Source: Vibrio sp. HDW18
Lineage (GTDB): Bacteria > Pseudomonadota > Gammaproteobacteria > Enterobacterales > Vibrionaceae
NCBI RefSeq assembly: GCF_011306175.1
Contig: NZ_CP049913.1
Location: 1,364,001 to 1,428,000, forward strand
Direction of reading: 5' to 3'
DNA length: 64,000 bases
Made by a program: the position numbers and the translations under genes. The notes below the pieces were generated by a model. The model ran no database searches. It was given only the letters and a program-made list of their open reading frames with translations, and was not told the origin of the DNA. Shown here one piece after another: positions 1 to 8,222 of the stretch. The number at the start of each line of letters is the position of its first letter. Position 1 is the stretch's first letter.

Positions 1-74
1 TGACGTTGGTTACCCTTGGTGCGCTGTTGGTGTATTACTGGTACTGGCCTGAGCTTGCTCAACATTTCCATTAA
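1..74 (+). CDS. C-terminal end of an unknown membrane protein (partial)
   Basis: Reading the third frame from base 3 gives an uninterrupted tail of 23 residues ending at TAA 72-74. It contains a hydrophobic run (LVTLGALLVYYWYW) followed by a short polar end, as at the C-terminus of an inner-membrane protein. A strong terminator lies 17 bases after the stop, which supports a real gene end. The rest of the gene lies outside the window, so the product cannot be named. Confidence 0.45.
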   Translation, partial: TLVTLGALLVYYWYWPELAQHFH

Positions 75-91
75 TGGCTAACCAGCAAAAC

Positions 92-117
92 AAAAAGGAC
101 GCATATGCGTCCTTTTT
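92..117 (+). terminator. Rho-independent terminator, possibly bidirectional
   Basis: Near-perfect palindrome AAAAAGGACGCA/TGCGTCCTTTTT with A-runs and T-runs on both sides. It ends the partial gene on the plus strand and could also stop transcription of the small minus-strand ORF at 134-214. Confidence 0.85.
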
Positions 118-133
118 GTTTATAAACATAAGC

Positions 134-214
134 TTAGTACATCATGGGCAGTGTCATTAGGCCAATGATTACTGCGATCATAACGAGTCCCTGTTTTTGA
201 GATGAAGAAATCAT
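134..214 (-). CDS. Predicted 26-residue single-pass membrane peptide
   Basis: A minus-strand ORF of 26 codons starts at ATG 214-212 and stops at TAA 136-134. A strong Shine-Dalgarno (AAAAGGAG) sits about 8 bases before the start, and the bidirectional terminator at 92-117 follows the stop. The peptide has a short polar N-terminus (MISSSQKQG) and then one hydrophobic helix rich in I, L, M and V ending in MMY. I do not recognise the family; small single-pass proteins of this size are often accessory subunits of membrane enzymes, but that is only a general expectation. The case rests on RBS, hydrophobicity and terminator placement. Confidence 0.5.
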   Translation of the reverse strand: MISSSQKQGLVMIAVIIGLMTLPMMY

Positions 215-911
215 AACACTGCTCCTTTTTAGTTTAATCATTCTGGCGAAAAGAATAGATCATTTATTAGGCTTGATCAATAGATTGATTGTGAGAGTTT
301 AAAAAAACACAGTTGTTTTGCTGTTGTGATGGAATTTCGTCAGGGAAAGGTCATGGTTTTGTACTGTTGTAATCATGAGCGATGTGTTGTTTTTTTGAAT
401 GGTTGTCTTTTTATCTTTTTGTTTTTAATTATTTTTTATATTTGGCTTGGCTGGTTTAACTTTAAACTAACGTTAGTTATTGTTACTTGGGCTGGATTTG
501 ATAGTCGGTATCGAGTAATTAACGGTTTATCGCTGATAGTTGCTGATTGTTGATATGAATTATCATTTGCTTTTGTTGGTTAGTGGTTTTCTTTGCTTAC
601 ATTTGTCTTAATGGATGTTATCTATCTTTTAGCTTTAATTATTCTACTTAAATATATTTTTTATTGTAATTCGTTGAATTTAAATCGTTTTGTTTGTTTT
701 TTTTGTGATTTTTAATAGTGTTTTTGTGTGGCTTGTCTATGATTTAACTTTTGTTTTATTGTGTTTTGATGATTTAATTTTGATTGGTTGTTATTTTGTT
801 GGCTTTTCTGGTGATTGAGTCGTGTGGTCATCAGTATGCAGAGAGAATGGTGATTTCGCGGGCATACAACGGCGCTTTGAGCTACAACCGCATGTGCAGC
901 TTGAGCATAAA
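215..911. other. AT-rich, T/G-biased intergenic region
   Basis: About 700 bases without a convincing gene. From about 300 to 830 the plus strand is very rich in T and G with long T runs and little C. A 75-codon open frame at 326-553 has low-complexity composition and no clear RBS. The part next to 214 should hold the promoter of the small minus-strand ORF; a TTGATCAA palindrome is present near 272. Confidence 0.5.
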
Positions 912-939
912 AAAGCCACCAAATTAATCTGGTGGCTTT
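909..939 (-). terminator. Terminator of the rsmD-DUF1145 operon
   Basis: Inverted repeat AAAGCCACCA / TGGTGGCTTT with an 8-base loop, followed on the minus strand by a run of U. It lies 23 bases after the DUF1145 stop codon. Confidence 0.85.
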
Positions 940-961
940 GAGGAGATCATGAGCTTGTCAC

Positions 962-1228
962 TTACATCATGTACTTACGACGAATATCCAGTAGCGCAAA
1001 GATACCGAAGATCAGAATCGACCATTTGTCCCAACGTGTTAATGGTAACTTATCGCCAAATGCGCCAATAAAAATCAGCATCTGTAAGCCATGCATCATC
1101 AGTAAAAATGCGGCCATAATATACAGTGCAATCGCAGCATTGCCTGGAAAAGGCATAGCGATATTGAGTAGTAACACCAGCCACACCAAGCCAATCGCAG
1201 TCTTTGCTAACCAGATTAATCCTTTCAT
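962..1228 (-). CDS. DUF1145 family small inner-membrane protein
   Basis: An 88-residue protein with three likely membrane segments (starting around residues 5, 31 and 68), typical of DUF1145 proteins (E. coli YhhL-like) that sit next to rsmD. Its function is unknown. A longer open frame exists upstream, but ATG 1228-1226 is chosen because it overlaps the rsmD stop in an ATGA arrangement, a classic sign of translational coupling, and because the protein then begins directly with the first membrane helix. It is the last gene before the terminator at 909-939. Confidence 0.8.
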   Translation of the reverse strand: MKGLIWLAKTAIGLVWLVLLLNIAMPFPGNAAIALYIMAAFLLMMHGLQMLIFIGAFGDKLPLTRWDKWSILIFGIFALLDIRRKYMM

Positions 1229-1824
1229 TGTGCTTCCCTTATAAATAGCCGATAGCAGACTTGCCCAGCGATTTTTTCTCGATGCAAGCGCCACGATGTG
1301 GGTAATTCCGTCATCGGCAGCTCTTTTTCGCATTCAATATAAATCATCGCATCAGGACTTAGCCAACCGTTTTGCTCTAACAATTGAGTGGTTTGTTGCA
1401 ATAAACCTTGTCGAAATGGTGGGTCAATAAACACCAGCTCATACGGTTGTGCGGATTGTCGCAAAAAGGCTAAGCTATCCATGTGAATAAGTTCAATGTT
1501 TTGTGCTTTTAAGCTCTGCACATTACGGCTGAGTTGTTGAAAGGCGAGAGGGTTGAGCTCCAGCATGGTCACCAGTTCTGCTTGGCGTGAGGCGCATTCA
1601 AATCCTAAGCCACCAGAGCCAGCAAATAAGTCGAGGCAACGTGCGTTCGGTACGTGTTGAGCGAGCCAATTGAATAGTGTCTCTTTGACTCGGTCGGTGG
1701 TGGGGCGTAATCCTTCTGCATCATGCACCGGAAGTTTTCGACCACGCCATAGGCCGCTGATGATTCGAACTTGCCCGCTGGGGGCGTTTTTTTGTGATGA
1801 GTTTGGCTGGCGACGTCTTTGCAT
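1225..1824 (-). CDS. rsmD: 16S rRNA (guanine(966)-N(2))-methyltransferase RsmD
   Basis: A 199-residue Rossmann-fold methyltransferase. Motif I is LDLFAGSGG (residues 64-72) and the catalytic DPPF motif typical of N6-adenine/N2-guanine methylases is at 134-137. The family signature LRPTTDRVKETLFNWL is near residue 39. RsmD methylates G966 of 16S rRNA in the assembled small subunit using S-adenosylmethionine. It is divergent from ftsY, as in E. coli, and is coupled to the downstream DUF1145 gene by a 4-base overlap. Confidence 0.95.
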   Translation of the reverse strand: MQRRRQPNSSQKNAPSGQVRIISGLWRGRKLPVHDAEGLRPTTDRVKETLFNWLAQHVPNARCLDLFAGSGGLGFECASRQAELVTMLELNPLAFQQLSRNVQSLKAQNIELIHMDSLAFLRQSAQPYELVFIDPPFRQGLLQQTTQLLEQNGWLSPDAMIYIECEKELPMTELPTSWRLHREKIAGQVCYRLFIREAQ

Positions 1825-1831
1825 AGATTTT

Positions 1832-1859
1832 TTGACCGCTAATTAAGTGTTACTATAAC
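1832..1859 (+). promoter_or_regulatory. Candidate sigma-70 promoter for ftsY-ftsE-ftsX
   Basis: TTGACC at 1832-1837 and TATAAC at 1854-1859 are 16 bases apart, in the rsmD-ftsY divergent intergenic region and about 170 bases before the ftsY start. Spacing and hexamers fit a sigma-70 promoter; no experimental data. Confidence 0.45.
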
Positions 1860-2026
1860 CCACCTGTCCGCCATCCGGCGTGACAACCCGAGTTAACATA
1901 AAAAATTGGACAAAGTGTAGCAAGTGCAGCAAAAAGTTTTCACTGCTTTGTCATTTTTCTTTTCTGGCAGATGCCCATCGCCAAGAAAAGTGGGTATTCA
2001 AATAAAGTGATTCAGGACAGTTCCAG

Positions 2027-3202
2027 ATGACGGAAAAAAAGAAGCGTGGTTTGTTGTCATGGCTTGGCTTTGGTGATGAAGAGCATAATCCAACCAGCGC
2101 AAGCGAAACACCAGCGCAAGATCAGCCCTCAACTCAAGCTGACGTTGCCACGGTCGAGCTGGTCGCCGAAGCTGTGTTAACAGAAACAGAAACAGAAACA
2201 GAAACAGAAACAGAAACAGAAACAGAAACAGAAATAAATGAAAGTGAGCTAACGCGGATTAGCGAGCAAGAAAAGCCAACCGAAAGTTTCTTTACTCGTT
2301 TAAAGCGCAGCCTTAGCCGCACCAAAGCCAATATTGGCGCAGGTTTTTTTGGTCTGTTTAAAGGCAAAAAAATTGATGATGAGCTGTTTGAAGAGCTTGA
2401 AGAGCAGCTGCTGATCGCCGATGTTGGGATGGAAACCACCAGTAAAATTATTGCCAATTTGACCGCCAAAGCCTCTCGTCAGCAACTGCGTGATGGTGAA
2501 GCGCTGTATGGCTTACTTAAAGAAGAGATGGCGGAAATTTTGGCTCAAGTCGAGCAGCCGTTGGTCATTGCGGCGGATAAAAAACCGTACGTGATCTTAA
2601 TGGTCGGAGTCAATGGCGTGGGCAAAACCACCACGATTGGTAAGCTGGCCAAGCAGTTCCAAGCTCAGGGCCACAAAGTGATGTTGGCCGCCGGTGATAC
2701 TTTCCGCGCCGCTGCAGTTGAGCAACTGCAAGTCTGGGGTGAGCGTAATCAAGTACCAGTGATTGCCCAGCATACTGGCGCAGATAGCGCATCGGTTATT
2801 TATGATGCGATTGAAGCGGCCACCGCGCGTGGCATTGATGTGGTGATTGCCGATACCGCGGGTCGTTTGCAAAACAAGAGCCACTTAATGGAAGAGCTGC
2901 GTAAAATTGTGCGGGTGATGAAAAAGATTGATGGTAGTGCGCCCCACGAAATTATGCTGACCTTGGATGCCGGGACCGGACAAAATGCCATCAGTCAGGC
3001 CAAGCTATTTAGTGAAGTGGCACCGTTAACCGGGATCACCTTGACCAAACTTGATGGTACTGCCAAAGGTGGCGTGATTTTCGCGATTGCTGATCAATTC
3101 CAGATCCCGATCCGCTATATTGGGGTTGGTGAAAAAATTGACGATTTACGTCCATTTGCTACCCAAGAGTTTATCGACGCACTATTTAGTCGTGAAGAGT
3201 AA
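2027..3202 (+). CDS. ftsY: Signal recognition particle receptor FtsY
   Basis: A 391-residue SRP GTPase that docks SRP-ribosome complexes at the inner membrane. The acidic N-terminal A domain (residues 1 to about 95) is followed by the N domain and the G domain. Visible GTPase motifs are G1 GVNGVGKTTT (194-203), DTFRAAA, DTAGRLQ and TKLDGTAKGG. The A domain contains nine tandem Thr-Glu pairs (residues 52-69) encoded by nine exact copies of ACAGAA. FtsY tolerates variation in this acidic domain, so length change there is expected to be mild. First gene of the ftsY-ftsE-ftsX cluster, as in E. coli. Confidence 0.97.
   Translation: MTEKKKRGLLSWLGFGDEEHNPTSASETPAQDQPSTQADVATVELVAEAVLTETETETETETETETETEINESELTRISEQEKPTESFFTRLKRSLSRTKANIGAGFFGLFKGKKIDDELFEELEEQLLIADVGMETTSKIIANLTAKASRQQLRDGEALYGLLKEEMAEILAQVEQPLVIAADKKPYVILMVGVNGVGKTTTIGKLAKQFQAQGHKVMLAAGDTFRAAAVEQLQVWGERNQVPVIAQHTGADSASVIYDAIEAATARGIDVVIADTAGRLQNKSHLMEELRKIVRVMKKIDGSAPHEIMLTLDAGTGQNAISQAKLFSEVAPLTGITLTKLDGTAKGGVIFAIADQFQIPIRYIGVGEKIDDLRPFATQEFIDALFSREE
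2180..2233 (+). repeat. Hexanucleotide tandem repeat (ACAGAA)x9 inside ftsY
   Basis: Nine perfect head-to-tail copies of ACAGAA, in frame, coding nine Thr-Glu pairs in the FtsY acidic domain. Changes by whole units keep the reading frame, so length polymorphism would alter only the acidic linker. Confidence 0.97.
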
Positions 3203-3267
3203 CTGGTCACCACCAGTCACCAAATCTGAGCTGGCCAGTGTGCCAGCCTTGCCAAGGGGGAGAGGGC

Positions 3268-3942
3268 GTGATCAGGTTTCAGCAAGTCAGTAAAGCATAC
3301 CGAGGTGGACGACAAGCGCTGCAGAAAGTGGATTTTCACTTACGGCGTGGGGAAATGGCTTTTTTAGGTGGCCATTCCGGTGCAGGGAAAAGCACATTGC
3401 TTAAACTGATCTGTGCTATTGAGCGTCCAACCGACGGCAAGATCAGCTTTAATGGGCACGATATTACGCGTATTCCTAGTAAAGATATTCCATTCTTGCG
3501 GCGCAATATCGGCATTGTATTTCAAGACCATCGCCTGTTGATGGACCGCACCTTATATGACAATGTGGCATTGCCGATGCGGATTGAATCGATCGCGGAA
3601 GATGAGATCAAACGGCGAGTTTGCGCTGCGCTCGATAAAACCGGCTTGCTGGATAAAGCGCGCTGTCTACCGAGCCAGCTTTCTGGTGGTGAGCAGCAGC
3701 GGGTGGGAATTGCTCGGGCAGTGGTCAATCGCCCGACTTTACTGTTGGCGGATGAGCCAACGGGTAATTTAGATCCTGATCTGTCCAATTTGGTGCTGCG
3801 GCTATTTGAAGAGTTTAACCGTGCTGGGGTGACCATTTTATTGGCTACCCACGATATTCATCTGGTTAATTCGCGTCCGCAGTATCGTCATCTCGAACTC
3901 AATCAGGGTTTTTTAAGTGAGGTGGCGGATCATGGCCGTTAA
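3268..3942 (+). CDS. ftsE: Cell division ATP-binding protein FtsE
   Basis: A 224-residue ABC ATPase. Walker A is GGHSGAGKST (34-43), the signature is LSGGEQQRV and Walker B is LLLADEPTGNLD. With FtsX it controls peptidoglycan hydrolases at the septum (EnvC/AmiA,B in E. coli). The start is taken as GTG 3268, which has a strong AGGGGGAGAGG Shine-Dalgarno and gives an N-terminus VIRFQQVSKAY matching the family; an upstream in-frame ATG at 3238 would add an unlikely Cys-rich leader. The 3' end overlaps ftsX by 11 bases. Confidence 0.95.
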   Translation: MIRFQQVSKAYRGGRQALQKVDFHLRRGEMAFLGGHSGAGKSTLLKLICAIERPTDGKISFNGHDITRIPSKDIPFLRRNIGIVFQDHRLLMDRTLYDNVALPMRIESIAEDEIKRRVCAALDKTGLLDKARCLPSQLSGGEQQRVGIARAVVNRPTLLLADEPTGNLDPDLSNLVLRLFEEFNRAGVTILLATHDIHLVNSRPQYRHLELNQGFLSEVADHGR

Positions 3943-4915
3943 ACCGAGCAAGCAAAAAATGACTAAAACCCGTCAAAGTAAAACGCGCGCTCAACAGCGG
4001 AGCAAAAACGATAGCTTTATCGCAATCCATTTAAAGCAAGCCAAGACTTCGTTTGCCGCGTTATGGCGACGTCCGCTTGGTAATATTCTCACTCTGGCCG
4101 TGATCTCAATGGCGTTAGCTTTGCCTGCCAGTTTGTATCTGCTGAGTAAAAATATTGCTTCGGTGGCCGAACCGGTCGCTGTACCTTCCCAGTTGAGTGT
4201 TTACTTACAAACCGAAATCCCAGAACCGCGAATCATCGTATTGAAAGATTCGCTAGAGCGGCGTGCTGAAGTCAGCCTAGTGGAATACATCTCACCTCAA
4301 CAAGGCTTGGATGAGTTAAGCCAATATGCCGGATTTGAACAGGCGATCAGTCTGCTCGATAACGCTGCGTTACCGGCCGTGTTAGTGGTGACACCACAAG
4401 TCGAGAGCCGTGACCAGTTGCAATCTCTGGCCCATAGCTTGCGAGCCGAAGATGGGGTAACTGATGTGCGGATGGATGAGGATTGGTTTGCTCGCCTCGA
4501 TGCGATTCGACACTTAGCGACCATAGTGGTGATCAGCTTGTCGAGTTTGATGCTGATGTCGGTATTTTTGATTGTTGGCAATACACTGCGTTTTAATGTG
4601 CAAGCCAATAAGGAAGAGATCCAAACCATGAAATTGATCGGCGCGACCGATAGCTATATTTTACGGCCTTATCTCTATTCTGGTATGTGGTTTGGACTGC
4701 TTGGTGCGGTGGTGGCATGGCTGCTCACCGCATTGATAACTGTGTTGCTCAATGGCGCAGTCGCCACTCTCGCTATGTTGTATGACAGTCGATTTCGCTT
4801 AATTGGCCTCAGTTGGGATGAATCGCTACTGCTGCTGATGCTTGGTGTATTGCTTGGCTGCGTGGCCGCTAAAGTTTCTGCTCAGCGCCATTTAAAAGAA
4901 ATTGAACCGCTTTAG
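3932..4915 (+). CDS. ftsX: Cell division protein FtsX
   Basis: A 327-residue MacB/FtsX-family membrane protein: a basic cytoplasmic N-terminus (about 45 residues), a first membrane helix, a periplasmic domain, and three helices in the C-terminal half. It forms the membrane part of the FtsEX complex that activates septal hydrolases. ATG 3932 is chosen because GAGGTGG lies just upstream and it overlaps the ftsE stop; ATG 3917 is an alternative that adds five residues. Confidence 0.94.
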   Translation: MAVKPSKQKMTKTRQSKTRAQQRSKNDSFIAIHLKQAKTSFAALWRRPLGNILTLAVISMALALPASLYLLSKNIASVAEPVAVPSQLSVYLQTEIPEPRIIVLKDSLERRAEVSLVEYISPQQGLDELSQYAGFEQAISLLDNAALPAVLVVTPQVESRDQLQSLAHSLRAEDGVTDVRMDEDWFARLDAIRHLATIVVISLSSLMLMSVFLIVGNTLRFNVQANKEEIQTMKLIGATDSYILRPYLYSGMWFGLLGAVVAWLLTALITVLLNGAVATLAMLYDSRFRLIGLSWDESLLLLMLGVLLGCVAAKVSAQRHLKEIEPL

Positions 4916-4967
4916 GTGATAATGGTCATAAAATAGCGGCCGATTAACAGCCACCACAGTGCTTGAC

Positions 4968-4995
4968 TTGAGTTGTACTTTTGTTTATGCATAAT
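4968..4995 (+). promoter_or_regulatory. Candidate promoter of rpoH
   Basis: TTGAGT at 4968-4973 and CATAAT at 4990-4995, 16 bases apart, lie about 90 bases before rpoH. In enterics rpoH has several promoters; only this sigma-70-like one stood out here. Confidence 0.35.
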
Positions 4996-5084
4996 GACCC
5001 GTCAAACTTGAAATTGATTAATTTTCGGTTCAAGCTTGCTGCGATAAAACCCTGTGTCCAGATCAGAGAATGATGAGGAATTGA

Positions 5085-5945
5085 ATGACTAACCAAGCGT
5101 ATCCAATGGCTCTTGTTACACAAGACAGCTTAGATAGCTACATCCGCTCCGTAAACGGTTATTCGATGCTGAGCGCAGATGAAGAGCGCGAGCTGGCTGA
5201 GCGATTACATTACAAAGGGGATATCGAGGCGGCGAAAGGATTGATCTTGTCGCACTTACGATTTGTTGTTCACGTTGCTCGTGGCTATTCCGGCTATGGT
5301 CTGCCGATTGCTGATTTAGTCCAAGAAGGCAATATCGGCTTGATGAAAGCGGTTAAGCGTTTTAACCCAGAAATGGGCGTGAGACTGGTTTCGTTCGCAG
5401 TACACTGGATTAAAGCGGAAATTCATGAATATGTGCTACGTAACTGGCGTATTGTCAAAGTCGCGACCACTAAAGCTCAGCGCAAATTGTTCTTCAATCT
5501 GCGTAAATCCAAAAAACGCCTCGGCTGGTTTAACGCAGGTGAAGTGGAAACCGTGGCTCGCGAATTAGGCGTTGAGCCTGCGGAAGTGCGTGAAATGGAA
5601 TCGCGGCTGGCGGCGCAAGATGCAGCATTTGAAATGTCCGCTGAAGATGATGACAACGGCATGGCCTACACTGCGCCAGTGCTGTATCTCGAAGATAAAC
5701 AGTCGGATCTAGCGGATAACCTAGAAGCGGAAAACTGGGAGGCGCATACCACCCAGCGCCTGAGTGTGGCTTTAGCCAGTCTCGATGAGCGCAGCCAGCA
5801 TATTGTGCGCGCCCGTTGGTTGGATGATGACAATAAAACCACGCTACAAGATTTAGCTGAACAGTATGGCGTCTCTGCCGAGCGGATCCGCCAGCTTGAA
5901 AAAAATGCGATGCGTAAGCTAAAAGAAGCGGTTGGTGAGTTCTGA
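5085..5945 (+). CDS. rpoH: RNA polymerase heat-shock sigma factor RpoH (sigma-32)
   Basis: A 286-residue sigma-70-family factor. Region 2 ([56 protein letters not shown] in pieces) and the C-terminal region 4 helix-turn-helix ([19 protein letters not shown]) are clear. The sigma-32-specific RpoH box QRKLFFNLR is present near residue 131. It directs transcription of chaperone and protease genes. It lies downstream of ftsX, as in other gammaproteobacteria, and is followed by a terminator. Confidence 0.97.
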   Translation: MTNQAYPMALVTQDSLDSYIRSVNGYSMLSADEERELAERLHYKGDIEAAKGLILSHLRFVVHVARGYSGYGLPIADLVQEGNIGLMKAVKRFNPEMGVRLVSFAVHWIKAEIHEYVLRNWRIVKVATTKAQRKLFFNLRKSKKRLGWFNAGEVETVARELGVEPAEVREMESRLAAQDAAFEMSAEDDDNGMAYTAPVLYLEDKQSDLADNLEAENWEAHTTQRLSVALASLDERSQHIVRARWLDDDNKTTLQDLAEQYGVSAERIRQLEKNAMRKLKEAVGEF

Positions 5946-5980
5946 TCGCAACTTGGCTGAGTCGATCATCAAATATAAGA

Positions 5981-6006
5981 GGTCTGGTTAATCCCAGGCC
6001 TTTTTT
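5981..6006 (+). terminator. rpoH terminator
   Basis: Hairpin GGTCTGG-ttaatc-CCAGGCC (one G-U pair) followed by six T, about 35 bases after the rpoH stop. Confidence 0.8.
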
Positions 6007-6162
6007 ATTACGGGTAGCGCTTGAAAACAGCAGTGATCAATTACCGATGATAGAAAAATAGGTCGATGATTTCATAATCAGCCATTTTGTTGCTTAGACA
6101 AGCCTATCAATCAGGTTATAGTATGCAGCAAATTATTTGACTTAGCCGAGAGCAGACTGGGT

Positions 6163-6804
6163 ATGAAATCGCTGGGGATCCGAGCACAACAAAAAGAAAA
6201 AACACGCCGCTCTTTAATTGATGCCGCATTCAGTCAATTGAGCGCTGAGCGCAGTTTCTCGAACTTGAGTTTACGTGAAGTCGCCCGTGAAGCGGGCATT
6301 GCCCCAACCTCGTTTTATCGCCATTTTAAAGATATGGATGAGCTCGGTTTAACCATGGTGGATGAAGGTGGTTTACTGCTGCGTCAATTGATGCGCCAAG
6401 CTCGGCAGCGGATCGTTAAAGAGGGCAGCGTGATCCGCACTTCAGTGGAAACCTTTATGGAATTCATTGAGAGTAGCCCGAACGTGTTTCGCCTACTGCT
6501 GCGTGAACGCTCTGGTACCTCCTGCGAGTTTCGCGCTGCGGTGGTGCGTGAAATTCAGCATTTTGCCGCCGAGCTCACCGAATATCTGGTCACCACCGGA
6601 ATGAGCCGCGAAGAAGCGATGACTCAAGCGGAAGCGTCGGTGATCTTGGTCTTTAGCTCGGGTGCAGAAGCTTTAGATTTGGAGCGCAGTGAGCGCGATG
6701 AACTCTCTGAGCGGTTGATTTTGCAACTGCGCATGTTGGCGAAAGGCGCACTCTGGTATCGTAAAGAGCGTGAGCGCAATCGTCTCAAAGGCACTCTAGA
6801 ATAA
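6163..6804 (+). CDS. fabR: Fatty acid biosynthesis repressor FabR
   Basis: A 213-residue TetR-family regulator. The N-terminal helix-turn-helix ([21 protein letters not shown], residues about 44-64) and the core ([21 protein letters not shown]) match FabR, which represses unsaturated fatty acid genes fabA/fabB in response to acyl chains. In E. coli fabR is followed by yijD and then trmA; here yijD is absent and an unrelated block lies between fabR and trmA. The start used gives the usual [13 protein letters not shown]-terminus. Confidence 0.93.
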   Translation: MKSLGIRAQQKEKTRRSLIDAAFSQLSAERSFSNLSLREVAREAGIAPTSFYRHFKDMDELGLTMVDEGGLLLRQLMRQARQRIVKEGSVIRTSVETFMEFIESSPNVFRLLLRERSGTSCEFRAAVVREIQHFAAELTEYLVTTGMSREEAMTQAEASVILVFSSGAEALDLERSERDELSERLILQLRMLAKGALWYRKERERNRLKGTLE

Positions 6805-6825
6805 CGCCGAATCGCCCGCCATCCA

Positions 6826-7721
6826 CTAGCCATCCAGCTTTAAAAATTGCCTGACGCGCAATGAGTCTGGGTTAGTGAAGAATTTTTCTGGTGGGCTATT
6901 TTCGATCAAGATGCCTTTTTCTAAAAACACCACTTGGTCTGAAACTTGGCGTGCAAACGCCATTTCATGGGTGACGATCACCATAGTGTAACCCTCTCTT
7001 GAAAGCTGTTGCATGACTGATAGCACTTCATCAACCAACTCGGGATCAAGTGCTGAGGTTGGTTCATCGAATAACAGAACCTCTGGCTCCATGGCTAATG
7101 CACGAGCGATCGCGATGCGCTGTTTTTGTCCACCAGATAACATATTCGGATAGCTGTTGAGCTTGTGCGCCATACCGACTTTCTCAAGCTGGATATGCGC
7201 CATCTTTTGAGCGTCCTCTTTTGACCACTTTTTTACATGGATCAAGGCTTCCATCACATTTTGTTGAACCGTAAGGTGCGGCCATAGATTGAAGCTTTGG
7301 AACACCATTCCGATCCGTTGGCGTATTTTTGCCAGTTCTGGATATTTGCAGGGCTTATTGGTGTGTGGGTTAACCCCAATCGGCTGCTCACCAAGGTAGA
7401 TAAAACCGCGCTCTGGCTGCTCTAACCAATTGATACAGCGCAATAAAGTTGACTTTCCTGAGCCGGAAGAGCCGAGAATACTCACCACTTGTCCTTGGTG
7501 GATAGTAAGGTTGATATCTCGCAGCACTTCTATGCCATCAAATTGTTTGGAAAGGTTGACAATTTTGATGATCGGGTTTGGCTCTTGTCGTGTCGTGTCG
7601 CGTCGAGCATTGATCCACGAGGTGTGACTGGTTGATGGTTTGTCTCGACCACGTGCAATGCTGCATTCTCTTTAGCGGATGTGACCGAGATTTCGGGTCT
7701 GTTAACGTATGGTTTAAGCAT
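6826..7721 (-). pseudogene. Amino-acid ABC transporter ATPase, frameshifted at a 5-bp repeat
   Basis: The main frame (7527-6826) codes a polar amino-acid ABC ATPase of the GlnQ/HisP type: Walker A GSSGSGKST, signature LSGGQKQRIAIARA, Walker B LLFDEPTSALD, H-loop VTHEM. Similarity extends upstream in the same frame (NPIIKIVNLSKQFDGIEVL) but no usable start exists there before an upstream TAA. The natural start is ATG 7721, which overlaps the permease stop by 8 bases and opens a different frame (MLKPYVNRPEISV). The two frames would join if one copy of the pentamer at 7586-7600 were deleted (minus 5). So the gene is either broken or switchable. A GTG inside the conserved region might still give a truncated ATPase. 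Confidence 0.75.
7586..7605. repeat. Pentanucleotide tandem repeat (TGTCG)x3 plus CGTCG at the ABC ATPase frameshift
   Basis: Three exact TGTCG units at 7586-7600 and a one-mismatch fourth unit. It lies exactly where the frame of the upstream ATG 7721 must change to enter the ATPase frame. Gain or loss of 5-bp units changes the frame, so slipped-strand mutation could switch the gene. Confidence 0.8.
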
Positions 7722-8222
7722 GACTTAGCCCTCTTTGTTGCACCTTGTACAGTACGCGTTGGGTGATTTGTTCAACCGCAATACTCACTATCCAATACAG
7801 GCCGATTGCAACAATAAATGCGTTAAGTGGAATGAAGTAGCTCGATTGCACGCTGTTTGCTGCCGCGGTGATTTCGCTGACGGTAATGATGCTTAAAAAC
7901 GCGGTATCTTTAAGACAGATAATCAGTTGATTGGCAATCAGAGGTAGAGATTTAAACAGGATATTTGGGGTGATCACGCGGGTGAAGATTTTAACCTTTG
8001 AGAAACCACATGATGTGGCTGCTTCAATATAGCCCTCATCCAGATCTTTTCTTACCCCGCGAAAAATTTCACAGAAATAGGTGCTGTGGTAAAGACAAAG
8101 CGCAACCAGTCCGGCGCTGATCGCGTCCATGCGATCCCGAGCTGAGGTAGCCCGTAATAAAGCAAGTAGGCGAGAATAAGAAAAGGCAAGGTGCGCATAA
8201 TATTAATGCTGGCTCTAATGCC
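7714..8222 (-). pseudogene. Amino-acid ABC transporter permease, N-terminally deleted and frameshifted
   Basis: The C-terminal 138 codons (8130-7714) encode a HisM/GlnP-type permease with the EAA loop (EAATSCGFSKVKIFTRVITP) and two to three membrane helices. The preceding family segment (IRASINIMRTLPFLILAYL, then LYYGLPQLGI) is readable only in another frame, up to about 8134, so one base is missing near 8131-8134. Upstream of about 8222 the permease N-terminus is absent and the sequence runs straight into the binding-protein gene. The remaining product cannot be a working permease. Confidence 0.75.

Noticed and set aside
326..553. 75-codon plus-strand ORF in the T/G-rich region
   Set aside because: Its hydrophobic composition follows from T-rich DNA; no RBS, no recognisable family.
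2134..2469. Minus-strand ORF with a Ser-Val repeat opposite ftsY
   Set aside because: The repeat is the complement of the ftsY hexamer array; no RBS and no family signal.
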